Assembly (NCBI GenBank): GCA_963691655.1
Contig: OY829326.1
Coordinates: forward strand, 56,351,776-56,415,775
Length of the DNA: 64,000 nt
From: Toxonevra muliebris
Lineage: Eukaryota; Arthropoda; Insecta; Diptera; Pallopteridae
Direction of reading: 5' to 3'
In this document: piece by piece, positions 45,588 to 55,792 of the stretch
Layout: every line of letters begins with the position of its first letter
Numbering within the stretch: position 1 is the stretch's first letter
Position numbers and translations under genes: made by a program
The notes under the pieces: generated by a model
Told to the model about the DNA's origin: nothing
Databases searched by the model: none
What the model saw: the letters and a program-made list of their open reading frames with translations, nothing else

Positions 45588-47199
45588 AAAAAATCTTAAC
45601 ATATATAAAATTCAATAATTTTTAAACGGTTGATCTTAGAGTTTTGATTTTTTTTATTATTTAATTGATAGGGTAATATGGGGAATGTCGAATGTTTGAC
45701 TGATAATTCACCCTAAAATCGTAATTTTTCAAAATTAGAGAAAATAAACTAGAATCAAAATGCCACGTTTTGGTAGTTTCAGAATTTAAAAATTCGAATT
45801 TAATGTAAAGTTTTAAGCGTTATACCAAAATATTCGATTTTGTCATTTTGAAAAATCGTGAGGAATGTCGAATCACTTTGCAAATTGAGAAAATTCGAAC
45901 GAATATTGATGTAAAACGTTTATTTATGACTTCATTATGAAAAAAACATAAGATTTGAATGGAAAATATTGAGAAAAAATCGATGTTATTTATTCGGAGT
46001 CACAGTTTTTGCATGTGAAATAGCCACCAGTCATGTGTACTAATAGATTCAAAAAATAGTTTTATAAACTGCCTATAACTAATTTTTTGTCGATAATTTA
46101 TTGAGATTTCGCATGAAAAACTATTCAGGAGCATAAAAATGCATTATCTACTTGACAAATTACAAAAACTAAGTGGTTCGACATTCCCCACATTTTTGTG
46201 CTCTTTAAGTTTCTTTTCACAAGAGCCCAATATCTCTCCACTGGTCTTAGCTCCGAACAATTTGGAGGATTGGCCTCTCTTGGTACAAAGACTATGTTAT
46301 TACTTTGGTACCACTCCAGAGCTTTCTTGCCGTAGTGACATGATGCCAAATCGGGCCAAAAATATGTGGACACATTGTGCTCTCTTATGGAAGGAAGAAA
46401 TATTTTTTTCAAAAATTCTTTGATGTATATTTCGGTATTTATAGAGCCCACTGTAACAAATGACTTGCTTCTTTTACCGCAACTGCATATAGCTTGCCAT
46501 ACCAGGAATTTTTTACGAAATTTTGTTTGCTTTTGGATTCTAAATTGTTCTTCGACATTTCTTCGAGCATCAGCAACATAAAAATTTTGACCCGGAAGCT
46601 GCGTAAAATCTGCCAGTACATAAGTTTCGTCGTCCATTATACAACATAAATATTTTTGTATGAAATTCGATTTTAATTTCCGAGCCCTACTGTTGGCGTC
46701 TAACTTTTTTGCAGCATTTTTGGACTTTGTATGTTTTCAAACTTGCATTTCGCACCAAATAGTCAGAGCTTTGGGCTAACCGGGCAGCTTTTGTACCAGA
46801 TGTGTTTGGAGATCTTTTCAATATGCTTTCTATTTTCTTGGCTTTCCCAATATCATATGGTCCTTGTTTTCTTCCCGAACCAGGTTGCCTATCGATGATA
46901 AAATTCTGCTGAAACTGTTTAATAACATTGGAAACAGTTTGACGGCAGACCTTCAATTCTTTGGCCAATTTTTTGTAGGATCAATTTGGATTTTTTTTGA
47001 AAATTTTTAATAATTTTAAGACGTACTTCTTTTTCTTCACTCATTTTGATCAAACTCACAATAAATCAACATGTTTGTCATTAAAAAAAAGAACTGACAT
47101 ATTTTTCAAAGATAACTAGATCAAAGAAATTTTTAAATTTTGCACCCAATAAAAATTATTAGGTAAAACGTGTGTTAAGATTTTTTCAATCCCACTCCT
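45588..47199 (-). pseudogene. DD37E Tc1-like element (copy B), itself interrupted
   Basis: The right end (47199) has the intact inverted repeat beside TA; the left end lacks its outer ~18 bp. The minus frames show KELKVCRQTVSNVIKQFQQN (46687-46968), MDDETYVLADFTQLPGQNFY (first Asp, 46125-46637), WPDLASCHYG (second Asp) and ELRPVERYW with the third catalytic Glu, 37 residues after the second Asp. Unlike copies A and C it keeps the segment around AQSSDYLVRNASLKTYKVQK. The 3' part is replaced by the foreign segment at 45668-46205, so the protein ends in unrelated residues after NLKSTK. Confidence 0.85.
45668..46205. mobile_element. Unclassified inverted-end element inside copy B
   Basis: GGTAATATGGGGAATGTCGA at the left, and on the complement of the right AAAAATGTGGGGAATGTCGA, form inverted ends. 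GAGGAATGTCGAATCAC recurs inside near 45860. It replaces roughly 170 bp of the Tc1 element's 3' region. Non-coding, and no target duplication was recognised. Confidence 0.55.
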
Positions 47200-47786
47200 T
47201 ATTTATTAATTTTAATTCGGTTATTTGCAGATACAAATATAAAATGAAATATTAATAGTTATTTGTCTTCTTTATAAGTTCAAATATTTAATTTTTCATT
47301 CATAATATGTGCCACAAATGTAGCGATCACGTTGCTTCATAATACGCAGTAATATAAATCCAAAAAATTAACTAATATAAAATATAAAAAAGATGACAAA
47401 TAACATTTTGGTTATAATTTTTTGAATCACGTCTGATAAAAAAAAAATAAAAAAATTAATGTTAATACAACCGAGACGATATTGCAACTTTTGACGCTCG
47501 CACAACCAGATACTTTTCATAATTAGGATATCTTCAGTGTGAAATTTAATGAGGGAATGATGAAGAGTAAGATATTTACTTTTGGATTCAAATCGAGATT
47601 CGATTTTTTAAATTTTGGCCAACAAAATTTTTCAGCGGCCTCATAATGCACTGTTAACATGTAAATGCAAATAAAGAAAATGACAATCTACGTCACACAC
47701 ACAAAAGATTGCGCTCAATTTTGTGAGAGCCAAATAACGGAGATGTGCGTGGGGTAATCTTGTATTCTATCATTCTTGGTCTGCAC

Positions 47787-48404
47787 CATTGAGCGAAAAT
47801 TATAGAGAGAGAGAGAGAGTGAAATAGAGCGAAAATGTATTCTTGTTCGTGTTGCTACAACGCCAACAGTCTCTGACGTCATTCTAAATCACTCTTTTTC
47901 GCCTATTGCTCTCTCTTATTTATATTTACACAACAAAAATCTCATGAATTCCAAATATACTTGTAGTTACCGCGATATGCGGTTATTCGCACCCCTTGAA
48001 TGCCTTTGTACGCAAACTTTACTGTAATATGCATTTGTGTTTATATTTTTGTGTATGCAAAAGCTTAAGCAATGCACATTTATCAAATTGACTTGAAGGT
48101 ACCTGGTATTTGGACTGAAATGTAGTTGCACTTTTGTTTTATTTTTTTGTTTTTGTAAGGGCTAACAATTTAGCGTCGAGTTTGTAGTGTATATAAAAGC
48201 CTTTCTATTTTATATATTTTGACTTTATTTATTGTTACCTACATATAAAAAAAAAACATAAAGTTTTTTTAGAGACTTAAAACTACATCAAATTTTATCA
48301 AACGCTTAAACCAAAATCCTTGCATGTAATGTAAATTTAGTGAATAAATAGAAATTGTGAGAGGGAGAGAAATAAATATTTTTCTATTTCCCCTTTTTCT
48401 TCAG
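47787..48404. other. No recognised gene
   Basis: GA-rich tract at 47800-47820, otherwise AT-rich. Confidence 0.4.
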
Positions 48405-49100
48405 TTGGCTCTACAAGCGATAATCGGTCTTGGCCGCCTCCATAAATCCTCACCAGGCGGTTCTGCAATGCTACCGGCGGCGCACGTTAGTAAGGCCAAG
48501 TGCAGCCAGGTCCCCCTGTACCTGGTCTTTCCAACGGAGATTAGGTGGTCCTCTTCTGCGCGTTCCACCTCCGTGGCTTGAATAAAACACCCTTCTAGCT
48601 GGAGCACTTTCTTCCATTCGCTCAACATAACCCAGTCAGCGAAGCCGCTGGATTTTTATGCACTTGTCTATGTCAATGTTAGCGTACTGTCGATTTGTAT
48701 TTCTCTGGTCTTTTCCAGGATTTGGAGTAGTGTGAATATCTGGTCGATGGTGGATTTACCGGGACTGAAGCCACACTGATAAGGTCCAATCAATTTGTTA
48801 ACCAAGGGCTTCAGCCATTCGCACAGTATGCGCCATAGAACCTTATAGGCGATGTTAAGAAGACTTGTCCTACTGTAGTTGGGTCGGATCGTGGAATCAC
48901 CTTTCTTGTGGATTGGGCAGAGTACGTTGAAGCTCCAATCACTGGGGATGCTTTTATCTGACCATATTCTGCATAAAAGCTCGTGCATGCGTTTTGTGAG
49001 CTCTTCGTCTCCGGTCTTATACAACTCAGCAGGCTGGCCATCTGCACCAGCAGCCTTATTGTTTTTCAGCCGAGCGATGAAAAATGAAAAAAAGGGCGCC
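48405..49100 (-). pseudogene. RTE-like LINE remnant, RT start fused to C-terminus
   Basis: The minus strand reads LKNNKAAGADGQPAELYKTG, DWSFNVLCPIHKKGD, NYSRTSLLNIAYKVL and GPYQCGFSPGKSTIDQIF: the first blocks of a non-LTR reverse transcriptase. The catalytic palm is missing. At about 48665 the sequence jumps to the protein's end, read from 48640 down to 48405 as GYVERMEESAPARRVFYSSH, GTRRRGPPNLRWKDQVQGDL and EAAKTDYRL with a stop. The same C-terminal family occurs at 59790-60050. Clade (RTE-like) is inferred from these words only. Confidence 0.7.
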
Positions 49101-49143
49101 ATGTTGGATGCGGCTATCTCTATTATTCTGCCATGGTATACAG

Positions 49144-49264
49144 CAGCGGTGGCCACCTATACATACACAATCATCGATTGAGCACTCTCTCTATGGAAAT
49201 GAGCTCTGTATGTGTGAAATTTCTTACTCTCATTTGCCTGTGTGCAATTCTTTGGCCTACGATG
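49144..49264. mobile_element. Tiny hAT MITE, 121 bp
   Basis: Perfect 8-bp duplication GTATACAG at 49136-49143 and 49265-49272. Ends CAGCGGTGGCCACC and complement CATCGTAGGCCAAAG. It inserted at the 5' edge of the LINE remnant. Confidence 0.65.
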
Positions 49265-49272
49265 GTATACAG

Positions 49273-51031
49273 TAATATTTATGGTTATTTTACGAGAAAC
49301 AAAAAAGAGAATAAAAAGAGTGTGACGTCATACTGCTGAATAACTGAGATCTCTCTGAGAAATGAAACTCATCTAGATATCTTTTGCTGATGTTATATAT
49401 ACTTTAAATTTGCCTACCGATTTGGAAATATATCAGATCATCTATCTCTGTATATGAAACAAATTCATTAGAGTTCTCTCTCTCTCTGAGAAAAACTTTT
49501 GAAATAACGAACTAGAATTTTCACAACCAACCCATTTAAACTTCCATCTTCTCAGATAGCTGTATCCGATAAAATTTCAATTTGAATATAACTAGAAAAA
49601 AAAGCACAAATAAAAAATTCAAAGAAACTGAAAGAAAAATTGTTCCCTATGCGTGGCTACTTAACCTTTCTTTGAAACGAAACAAAAAAAAAATTGTCTA
49701 ACGATTGTGGCACTCTTCGACTTGACTTGCCTGCCCCGCCATTCAGTATTATTCTATTAAAAGTATTGTTGTTGTTCCAAGTGAGGCGCTTATGCAAAAT
49801 AATACATACAATAAATACAAATAAGGAAAGCTCACACAAAACAAAAAAAAAGTTCAAATCCAAAAAAAAAAGAAGCAGAACAGAACAGAAAAAATAAAAG
49901 AATACAATAAAAAAATACACAACAGCAAAAATGAAACAGGACACAAAGGACAAGACAAAAAGATCTAACAAGCAAACGTCCAAACGGCAACAGGAGTACG
50001 GGCACGCACACACACACACACACACAAACACATTTATGCAGGTGTCAGAGTGCGAGAATTTATTACATTTTTACAAGAGAGAAAAATAAAAAAGAAAAAC
50101 AAAAAAAAAAAAACATACGAAGCATTCGCATTTGACCTTAATGCCAAAGACAACAATAATAAAAACAGGAGATAACAGGGCAAAGGCTGAGAAAAAAAAG
50201 TGCGAAGAACAAAAAATGAGTATAAAAATACAACAAATAAATATAACAAAAGAACCGAACAGAAAAGAAAAAGAATGAATGAAGTGGAATAACGATAGCA
50301 AATTTGTCTATGGAAACACTTGAAAATTTGAATTAAATTTATATATAGCAGTATTGGTGTAAAAAAATAACAACAACAGCAACAATGGTATAAGGCAACA
50401 TCATGTAAGATGAAAGGAAGCAGTAAAACCCGAAAAGTAGGCAGAGAGAGAAAGAAAGTGAAGCTGTTTGGGTAAGTAGGAGATGGTGGCACATATTAGT
50501 TAGTTTGCTGTTAGTAAACGACGCAAGTGGGTGGGAATAGTAACCAAGGTTAGTAAAAGTAAGCAAAATCGACAGCAACGCAGCAACAACAACAACATCA
50601 TCATCATCAGCAGCAGCAGCAGCAGCAATAAAGTACCTTATTTAGGTGCATAAATTACATATAAATATTTATACGCACCTGAGTTACTTGAGGGCATGCC
50701 ACATACAAAATTGTATATACAACAACAAAGAAATATAGTAAGTATGTATGTATGTATGTATGTATGTATGTATGTATGTATATAAATGCATACTTAAATA
50801 TACCTGATAACTTATATACATACATACATATAAGTTACAGCTGAAGATATGCTATGTATACGTTTGAAGTAAGGTGTATTGAAAAACACCAAAATACGAG
50901 TAGGTGGTACATGTTTCTTTAATCCATTTCGATTTTTCGAAAAGTAAAAATCACATACATATTTTCCAAAAAATATTTAAATTTGAAAAAGGTGGAACAT
51001 CAGGTAAATTTTAGTATATACATTGTAGATA
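49273..51031. other. No gene; several microsatellites
   Basis: (CA)n at 50006-50026, (AAC)/(ATC)/(AGC)n at 50581-50628, (GTAT)n at 50741-50781 and its inverse (ATAC)n at 50814-50830. The long minus frames at 49657-50578 are Phe/Cys/Leu-rich translations of A-rich plus-strand DNA and not supported as genes. Confidence 0.6.
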
Positions 51032-51104
51032 TCGTCGCCTGAGAATTGACTTGGCGTATAGGTATATGAATTTGAACACACATACGCCAAATCAATTCTC
51101 AGGC
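51032..51104. mobile_element. Hairpin element, copy 2
   Basis: CGTCGCCTGAGAATTGACTT and inverse AAATCAATTCTCAGGC as in the copies at 44016 and 53939. The right tip (GACG) is lost or mutated. Confidence 0.75.
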
Positions 51105-51892
51105 TAACATATCGTTGCCTCATTTCTCATCCTCATTTTTAGAAAAAGAAAAAATATATTTCCCCATGACCAACCCCCTCTCCCTTGATACTAGGGGCAT
51201 ATTTCTGCAACCCTTATTTTGACTGTTCGAAATTTCGCTTATCTTATAATTGACATTTCGTCATCCTTCAATTATACTGACGTACATCACAAGTCGGGAA
51301 AAAATAAGTTAAGATTGCCAATTATGATATATTTTCAAGCTCTATCGATCTGTGTAATAGCCACGTGCATATTCTCTTATAGATTAGGAGATATTCAGAG
51401 TCATTTTTACCGTATACGCCACAAAATACATTAAAAATATTCTTATAGTACCGTAAACGCCAAATTTGTGGATATTCGGCAAAATTGAGTGTAAAAATAC
51501 GGGGAAAAAAAGTTCGTCATTATTTCGACGTACGTGCAGAAAAAGCATAATACTATTTTGCTAATCAAAATTTATTCTGAAAAATTAAATAAGTTAGACT
51601 TTCGGGTAACTCAATTTAGTAAAATAAAGTTATTAAGAATGATCACGATAACCTTTTTGTTATAAACCTTAAAACTTCTGCAGCTCAAATAAGATACAAA
51701 AATTTCCCTTTACTATCATTCCCCCTCTATTTTTAGGAACCGTGCAATTGAAATTTGCTGACAAAATAACTAATTTAGGTTTTTGTATTAACTCAAATCT
51801 GTAGAATATTCTTAACACTTCGTAATTTGAGAGTATCTGCTGCATTTGGATATCCAGTATATACCATGTATCCAGTATAAACTGAATATCCA
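51105..51892. other. No recognised gene
   Basis: Nothing recognised. The 71-codon frame at 51219-51434 has no known motif. Confidence 0.4.
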
Positions 51893-52305
51893 GTTAGTTA
51901 CTCTGAGCTCCTATACAATAAAGTTGACTCTCATTCGCTCCACAAGCTTGAAGTTGCTTTCAATAATGTAACACGCTACGTTTATGGCCTGAGAAGATTT
52001 GATCACATAACGTCATGGAGAAACCGAATTCCTGGCTGCAGTATTTCTGATTATCTGAAAGCTAGAAACTGTATATTCCAGCTCAAACTAATTTTCAATA
52101 AGACTTCTATGTATTTGTACGATAAGCTGATCTACTCTCAGCCTGCAAAGTCAAAGTCAAGTTCAAATACCTTAATTAATCTAGAATATTTTTCGTTAAC
52201 TCTATTAGACTATGGAATGCACATCCTTTTCAAATTAAAAGAAACATAAATATGTATAATGTCAAGCCATTTCTACCTAAATTCTTTTCAAATGGGAATT
52301 TTTAA
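51893..52305 (+). pseudogene. LINE 3' coding end (Jockey/CR1-like)
   Basis: An open frame without ATG reads SELLYNKVDSHSLHKLEVAF, NNVTRYVYGLRRFDHITSWR, NRIPGCSISDYLKARNCIFQ and YLYDKLIYSQ. After one frameshift it gives FFVNSIRLWNAHPFQIKRNI and ends FFSNGNF with TAA at 52303. RYVYGLRR.DHIS...LRLWN.LP is the usual C-terminal part of many insect non-LTR elements. 5' part missing. Confidence 0.65.
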
Positions 52306-53643
52306 ATTGTTTTAAAAATTGTGTCCTTAGATTCCTACTGTTAATATATCAGTTGTTTTCTTTAGCCTTAACCCTCTAGTAGGCCAATTTTTTTTGGCAT
52401 TAAAAAGTATGAGGATTGGTTGTTTTTAATGTATAAAACTCGGAAATGAAGTCGAAAATCGAATTGGAGTTATTATTTTTGTTTGAGGTGAGAAACTAGG
52501 TGGTACATCAAAAAGCTTATAGTTCCGATAAATGGAAAAGTAAAAAATTATTATGCATTCAAATTGCATAGATATAAAATATAATCAATTTCCTACTCCA
52601 ACTAACAACTAAAAAAATATTTTTTATTGAAAATTAAAATTATCGCCAATAATTTTAATATCACCCAAAATAATTTTTGTTCGTTAATTACTCGAAATCT
52701 GACCTTCAGCTGGCGATAAAATCAAAACGAAACAACGCACAGTGTGTTTAACGTACGCAACGTGTAGCTCCGATATTCATCTATCGAATGAGTGCCATTA
52801 ATACAAATAACAAATTTTTAAGCGGCTTCTAAATTGTATCAAGCTGTTGCCCGTCCGGAGACTGTCCTGCCTACTATGCATCAATATATATGCTGGGAGG
52901 TCAATACAACTAAAAAATTTGGGAGGGACTCTCCTACTCATCTTTAATATTGAACATCGGAACGAAATAAGTATGAAAATATACAAATTCCAACAGTACG
53001 CATACATTTTTGTTATTTTTTTTTCGCATTTTCACGTATACGTGTATGTGATACCAAAAAAATTCGCCAAAAAGGAATATACGACAAAATGGTTTGTATA
53101 AAAGTTCTTTGATTTCGGGATTTTTATTCTAAAACAGGTTTCACTTTGATATGAAAATAAACCATTTTGTTTTTATATCGCTTCAAACTTAAAAGTCGAA
53201 TTCCCAAAACTAGATTTTCTGGATGTACGGCAGTATAATTGCGGGTGACGATTTCTCATTTCTTGTCTTATATTTGGCATTAGCTGTGAAAAGATGTTTC
53301 ATTATTTTGTTCTAGTTTTTATCACTAGTTAATAATCAATTTATTGTAAAAATGGTCAATATTTCTTATATCCTAATTTCGGGTCCCAATTACCCTAAAA
53401 AAAGACTTTTTTTGATTTTGATGCACATATTACTTTTGGAAATGGGAAAATAGGCTATAAAATTCTGCATCACTACCAGAAATTATTGTCCTACCTGCCT
53501 TAGTATCTCAGTTATGAACTGTCAAAGATGCGGTGTTTTTGTTGTTGGTTGCGTGCAATCGCAAAATTTAATTTTTCAGTGTTTTGAAGAGTAATTTTAG
53601 AAAAACGAACCTTTGTACACATATTTTTTTTTTTTAATTTTAC
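52306..53643. other. No recognised gene
   Basis: TTAACCCTCTAGTAGGCC at about 52368 resembles a piggyBac-like end, but no inverted partner was found. Otherwise unremarkable. Confidence 0.4.
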
Positions 53644-53646
53644 TTA

Positions 53647-53854
53647 GGGGCCGTTCACATATTACGTAACGCAATCTTTGACCAATTTTGACCGCTCCCC
53701 CTTGGTCGGAACATATCATAACAAGACGTTCTGGCCAGTTTTTTCTTCTACGTTATGTAACACATTGATGACTCCCCCCATGTCACACTTCGTAACAAAT
53801 TGTCTGACCCTCTCCCGCCCCCCCTTGCGCGATACATAATATGTGAACGGCCCC
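53647..53854. mobile_element. PIF/Harbinger-like MITE, 208 bp
   Basis: Ends GGGGCCGTTCACATATTA and exact inverse TAATATGTGAACGGCCCC, with TTA on both sides (53644-53646, 53855-53857). The 3-bp TTA duplication and GGGGCC-type start fit PIF/Harbinger. The interior has unusually C-rich runs. Non-coding. Confidence 0.75.
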
Positions 53855-53865
53855 TTATAGTTATA

Positions 53866-54178
53866 TAAGGTGGGCATGGTTACTGCTGGATTCAGTCGAT
53901 TTTTTTGGCGAATGTTCTGTATAGAGTTTTATTGCATTTCGTCGCCTGAGAATTGATGTGGCGTATAGGCATAGGAATACTTATACACATACGCCAAATC
54001 AATTCTCAGGCGACGATTTATATAATTTAATATTTTGTCTGATAGCACGCTTTGGAAATTCCACTTATATGGTGGGTGGGCGTGGTTACCGAGGGATTTG
54101 GTTGATTTTAGTACCAATTAATATCTATACTAACCTGATATGAAAATTTCACTTGTATGGTGGGTGGGCGTGGCTTCG
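53866..54178. repeat. Degenerate GGTGGGCGTGG repeat unit, about three copies
   Basis: AAGGTGGGCATGGTTACTG (53868), ATGGTGGGTGGGCGTGGTTA (54069) and ATGGTGGGTGGGCGTGGCTT (54158) mark diverged copies. One spacing contains the hairpin element at 53939-54016. Family unknown. Confidence 0.45.
53939..54016. mobile_element. Hairpin element, copy 3
   Basis: TCGTCGCCTGAGAATTGATG and inverse AATCAATTCTCAGGCGACGA around a ~25-bp loop, 78 bp. Confidence 0.8.
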
Positions 54179-54960
54179 GGCCAATTTCACCTATTTTGTA
54201 AAGGAAACATCTCGAGACGCTAAGAATTCGATTTGGTCTAAAAAATAGTTTTGGCCAGCTTTTGCTGTCGAAAACCGCATAGTGCGACTTGGGTACACAC
54301 ACCTAGAGAATGTGCATAAAAAAAATCAGGAACGGTCCCATAGGTCGGAAAGGTTATGATCACCATTTTTTAAGATTCACAAAAAATAATCTTTATTGAC
54401 TATGTGGGAAAGAAACGACAATTAAGGGATAGTATTGTGCTGGTTTATTATGCAGATTCAATGTCGAATTAAAGAAAACCAGCCAAAATTTACTTCTAGT
54501 AATGAGTGTGTGGCTGCGGAGAACGTCGTGTTTTGCGGCTGAGGTAAAGCTATTTCTAGTGTATGAACGTTGTTGTTGTTTTTAGGCTCGTTTTTACCTG
54601 AAATTATCATAATTTCGATTCCGAAGAGGTGTTACAGAAACCTAATTAAATAGAGGTATGATGATTTCGTTCTTGAATTACTCTTTCTTATGGAAAGCTC
54701 ACAGTTATTTCCGGAGGCAGACAAGTATCCGAAAAGGGGCCGTAATAGCCAGGCATTACTAGAATGAGAAACACCATATATCTACTACTGGATAAGGAGG
54801 GGTTTATTCAAGACTAACTTGGTCAGCAACTAGCGACACCATGATGAGGTGTACTCGCACAATCATAAAACAACTCAGTTACGGGGCGTACACTGCGGCA
54901 CTATGTGTAATTAACCCTTAATTTTTAAAGACCGATGTCCAGAGTCGGACGATCCCAACA
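54179..54960. other. No recognised gene
   Basis: Nothing codes convincingly. TTAACCCTTAATTTTTAAAG at 54911 could be a transposon end, but no partner was found. Confidence 0.4.
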
Positions 54961-54967
54961 ATATTAC

Positions 54968-55388
54968 GACTTGAAAGTCAGGCACTGCGACCTAAGTATA
55001 AGATCTATTGTACCAAAGCTCCAAAACAGAAAGAAAGGAAGAGAAAAAGAGAGATAGATAAGCAACATACCCAAGCCGAGAACCGAACTCGGGTCTCTAG
55101 AGAAAAGAGACTGGCACTCTGCCACTAGAGCACAGTGGCGATGCAGGACCTACAGTTTAACGCCGATTCCGAACGGCTGTGTGGCGTTTTTTATCAGCTC
55201 GGTGGTTTTGCCAACCAAGGTGTGTACTTGTACACATTCTTATAATCCTCATCCACTTCATATCGATAGTGAATATAAGAAGTTTATGAGAATTAACCAC
55301 CAGACCAAGACGGGAATGGAACCCGCAAGCTTCTAGTGCACTATCTAGGTCGTCTAGTGCACTATCCACCAGACTACTGAGGTCGTCG
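54968..55388 (-). mobile_element. Heterodimeric SINE, second copy
   Basis: Same order as 34490-34879 on the minus strand: Glu-like head, shared body, Lys-like head (GAGTTCGGTTCTCGG), tail TTTTGGAGCTTTGGTACAAT. The first head has a short local duplication (GATAGTGCACTAGA twice) and lost part of the loop. The body here retains CGTTCGGAATCGGCGTTAAA and CTGTAGGTCC of the monomeric SINE before the second head starts. It is flanked by the 7-bp repeat ATATTAC (54961-54967, 55389-55395). Confidence 0.8.
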
Positions 55389-55735
55389 ATATTACAGCTG
55401 GGCTTTTCTTTACAACGTTCTGCCCAAAGTTATGATGATTTAGAATGTTGAAAGCTCAGCTCAGTGTTGAAGTTACAAATATGAGACTGAAGTAAAATCA
55501 ATCCTGAAATTTTTATGTCCATACCTAAAGTTGGATAACAACAGAAAATCTTATTGGAGTCAATATATTTTCGACAGCACAGCATTTTCCGTCAATATGG
55601 GCATTTCTAAGCTTTTCAGATTTATTAGAAGTGACAAGAGGGAACGAGATTTGATCGCGAAATCATTAATACAATTGCCCAACACTTACAGGGCTAAGAA
55701 ACCTTCGTTCCAAAAGCAGGCAGTCTTATTTTAGC

Positions 55736-55792
55736 CTAGGTTAAGTTAGGCCTGAACGGCTCGTTGTGATACCACATAGTTTAACCTAATTA
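55736..55792 (-). mobile_element. SINE 3' fragment
   Basis: AGGTTAAGTTAGGCCTGAAC and CGTTGTGATACCACATAGTT are the complement of the 3' part of the monomeric SINE (30790-30846). 5'-truncated. Confidence 0.6.

Larger units (their letters stand above)
45458..47778 (-). mobile_element. MITE-2, copy 2, carrying nested insertions
   Basis: Ends CAAGAATGATAGAATACAAG (45458) and its inverse ending CTTG (47778). The flanks are GTCTACAC (45450-45457) and GTCTGCAC (47779-47786), an 8-bp duplication with one mismatch, pointing to a hAT-like mobiliser. The minus strand is collinear with 41540-42093 but interrupted after CATTTTATACGTGAAC by the DD37E element. Without the insert it is about 0.7 kb. Confidence 0.8.

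Noticed and set aside
49657..50578. Long minus-strand Cys/Phe/Leu-rich frames resembling membrane proteins
   Set aside because: They arise from A-rich plus-strand microsatellite-like DNA, overlap each other in different frames and lack any family motif.
50581..50628. CRISPR-like or regulatory repeat
   Set aside because: Plain AAC/ATC/AGC trinucleotide microsatellite in a eukaryotic setting.
52366..52390. Possible piggyBac-like end TTAACCCTCTAGTAGGCC
   Set aside because: No inverted partner with TTAA found downstream.
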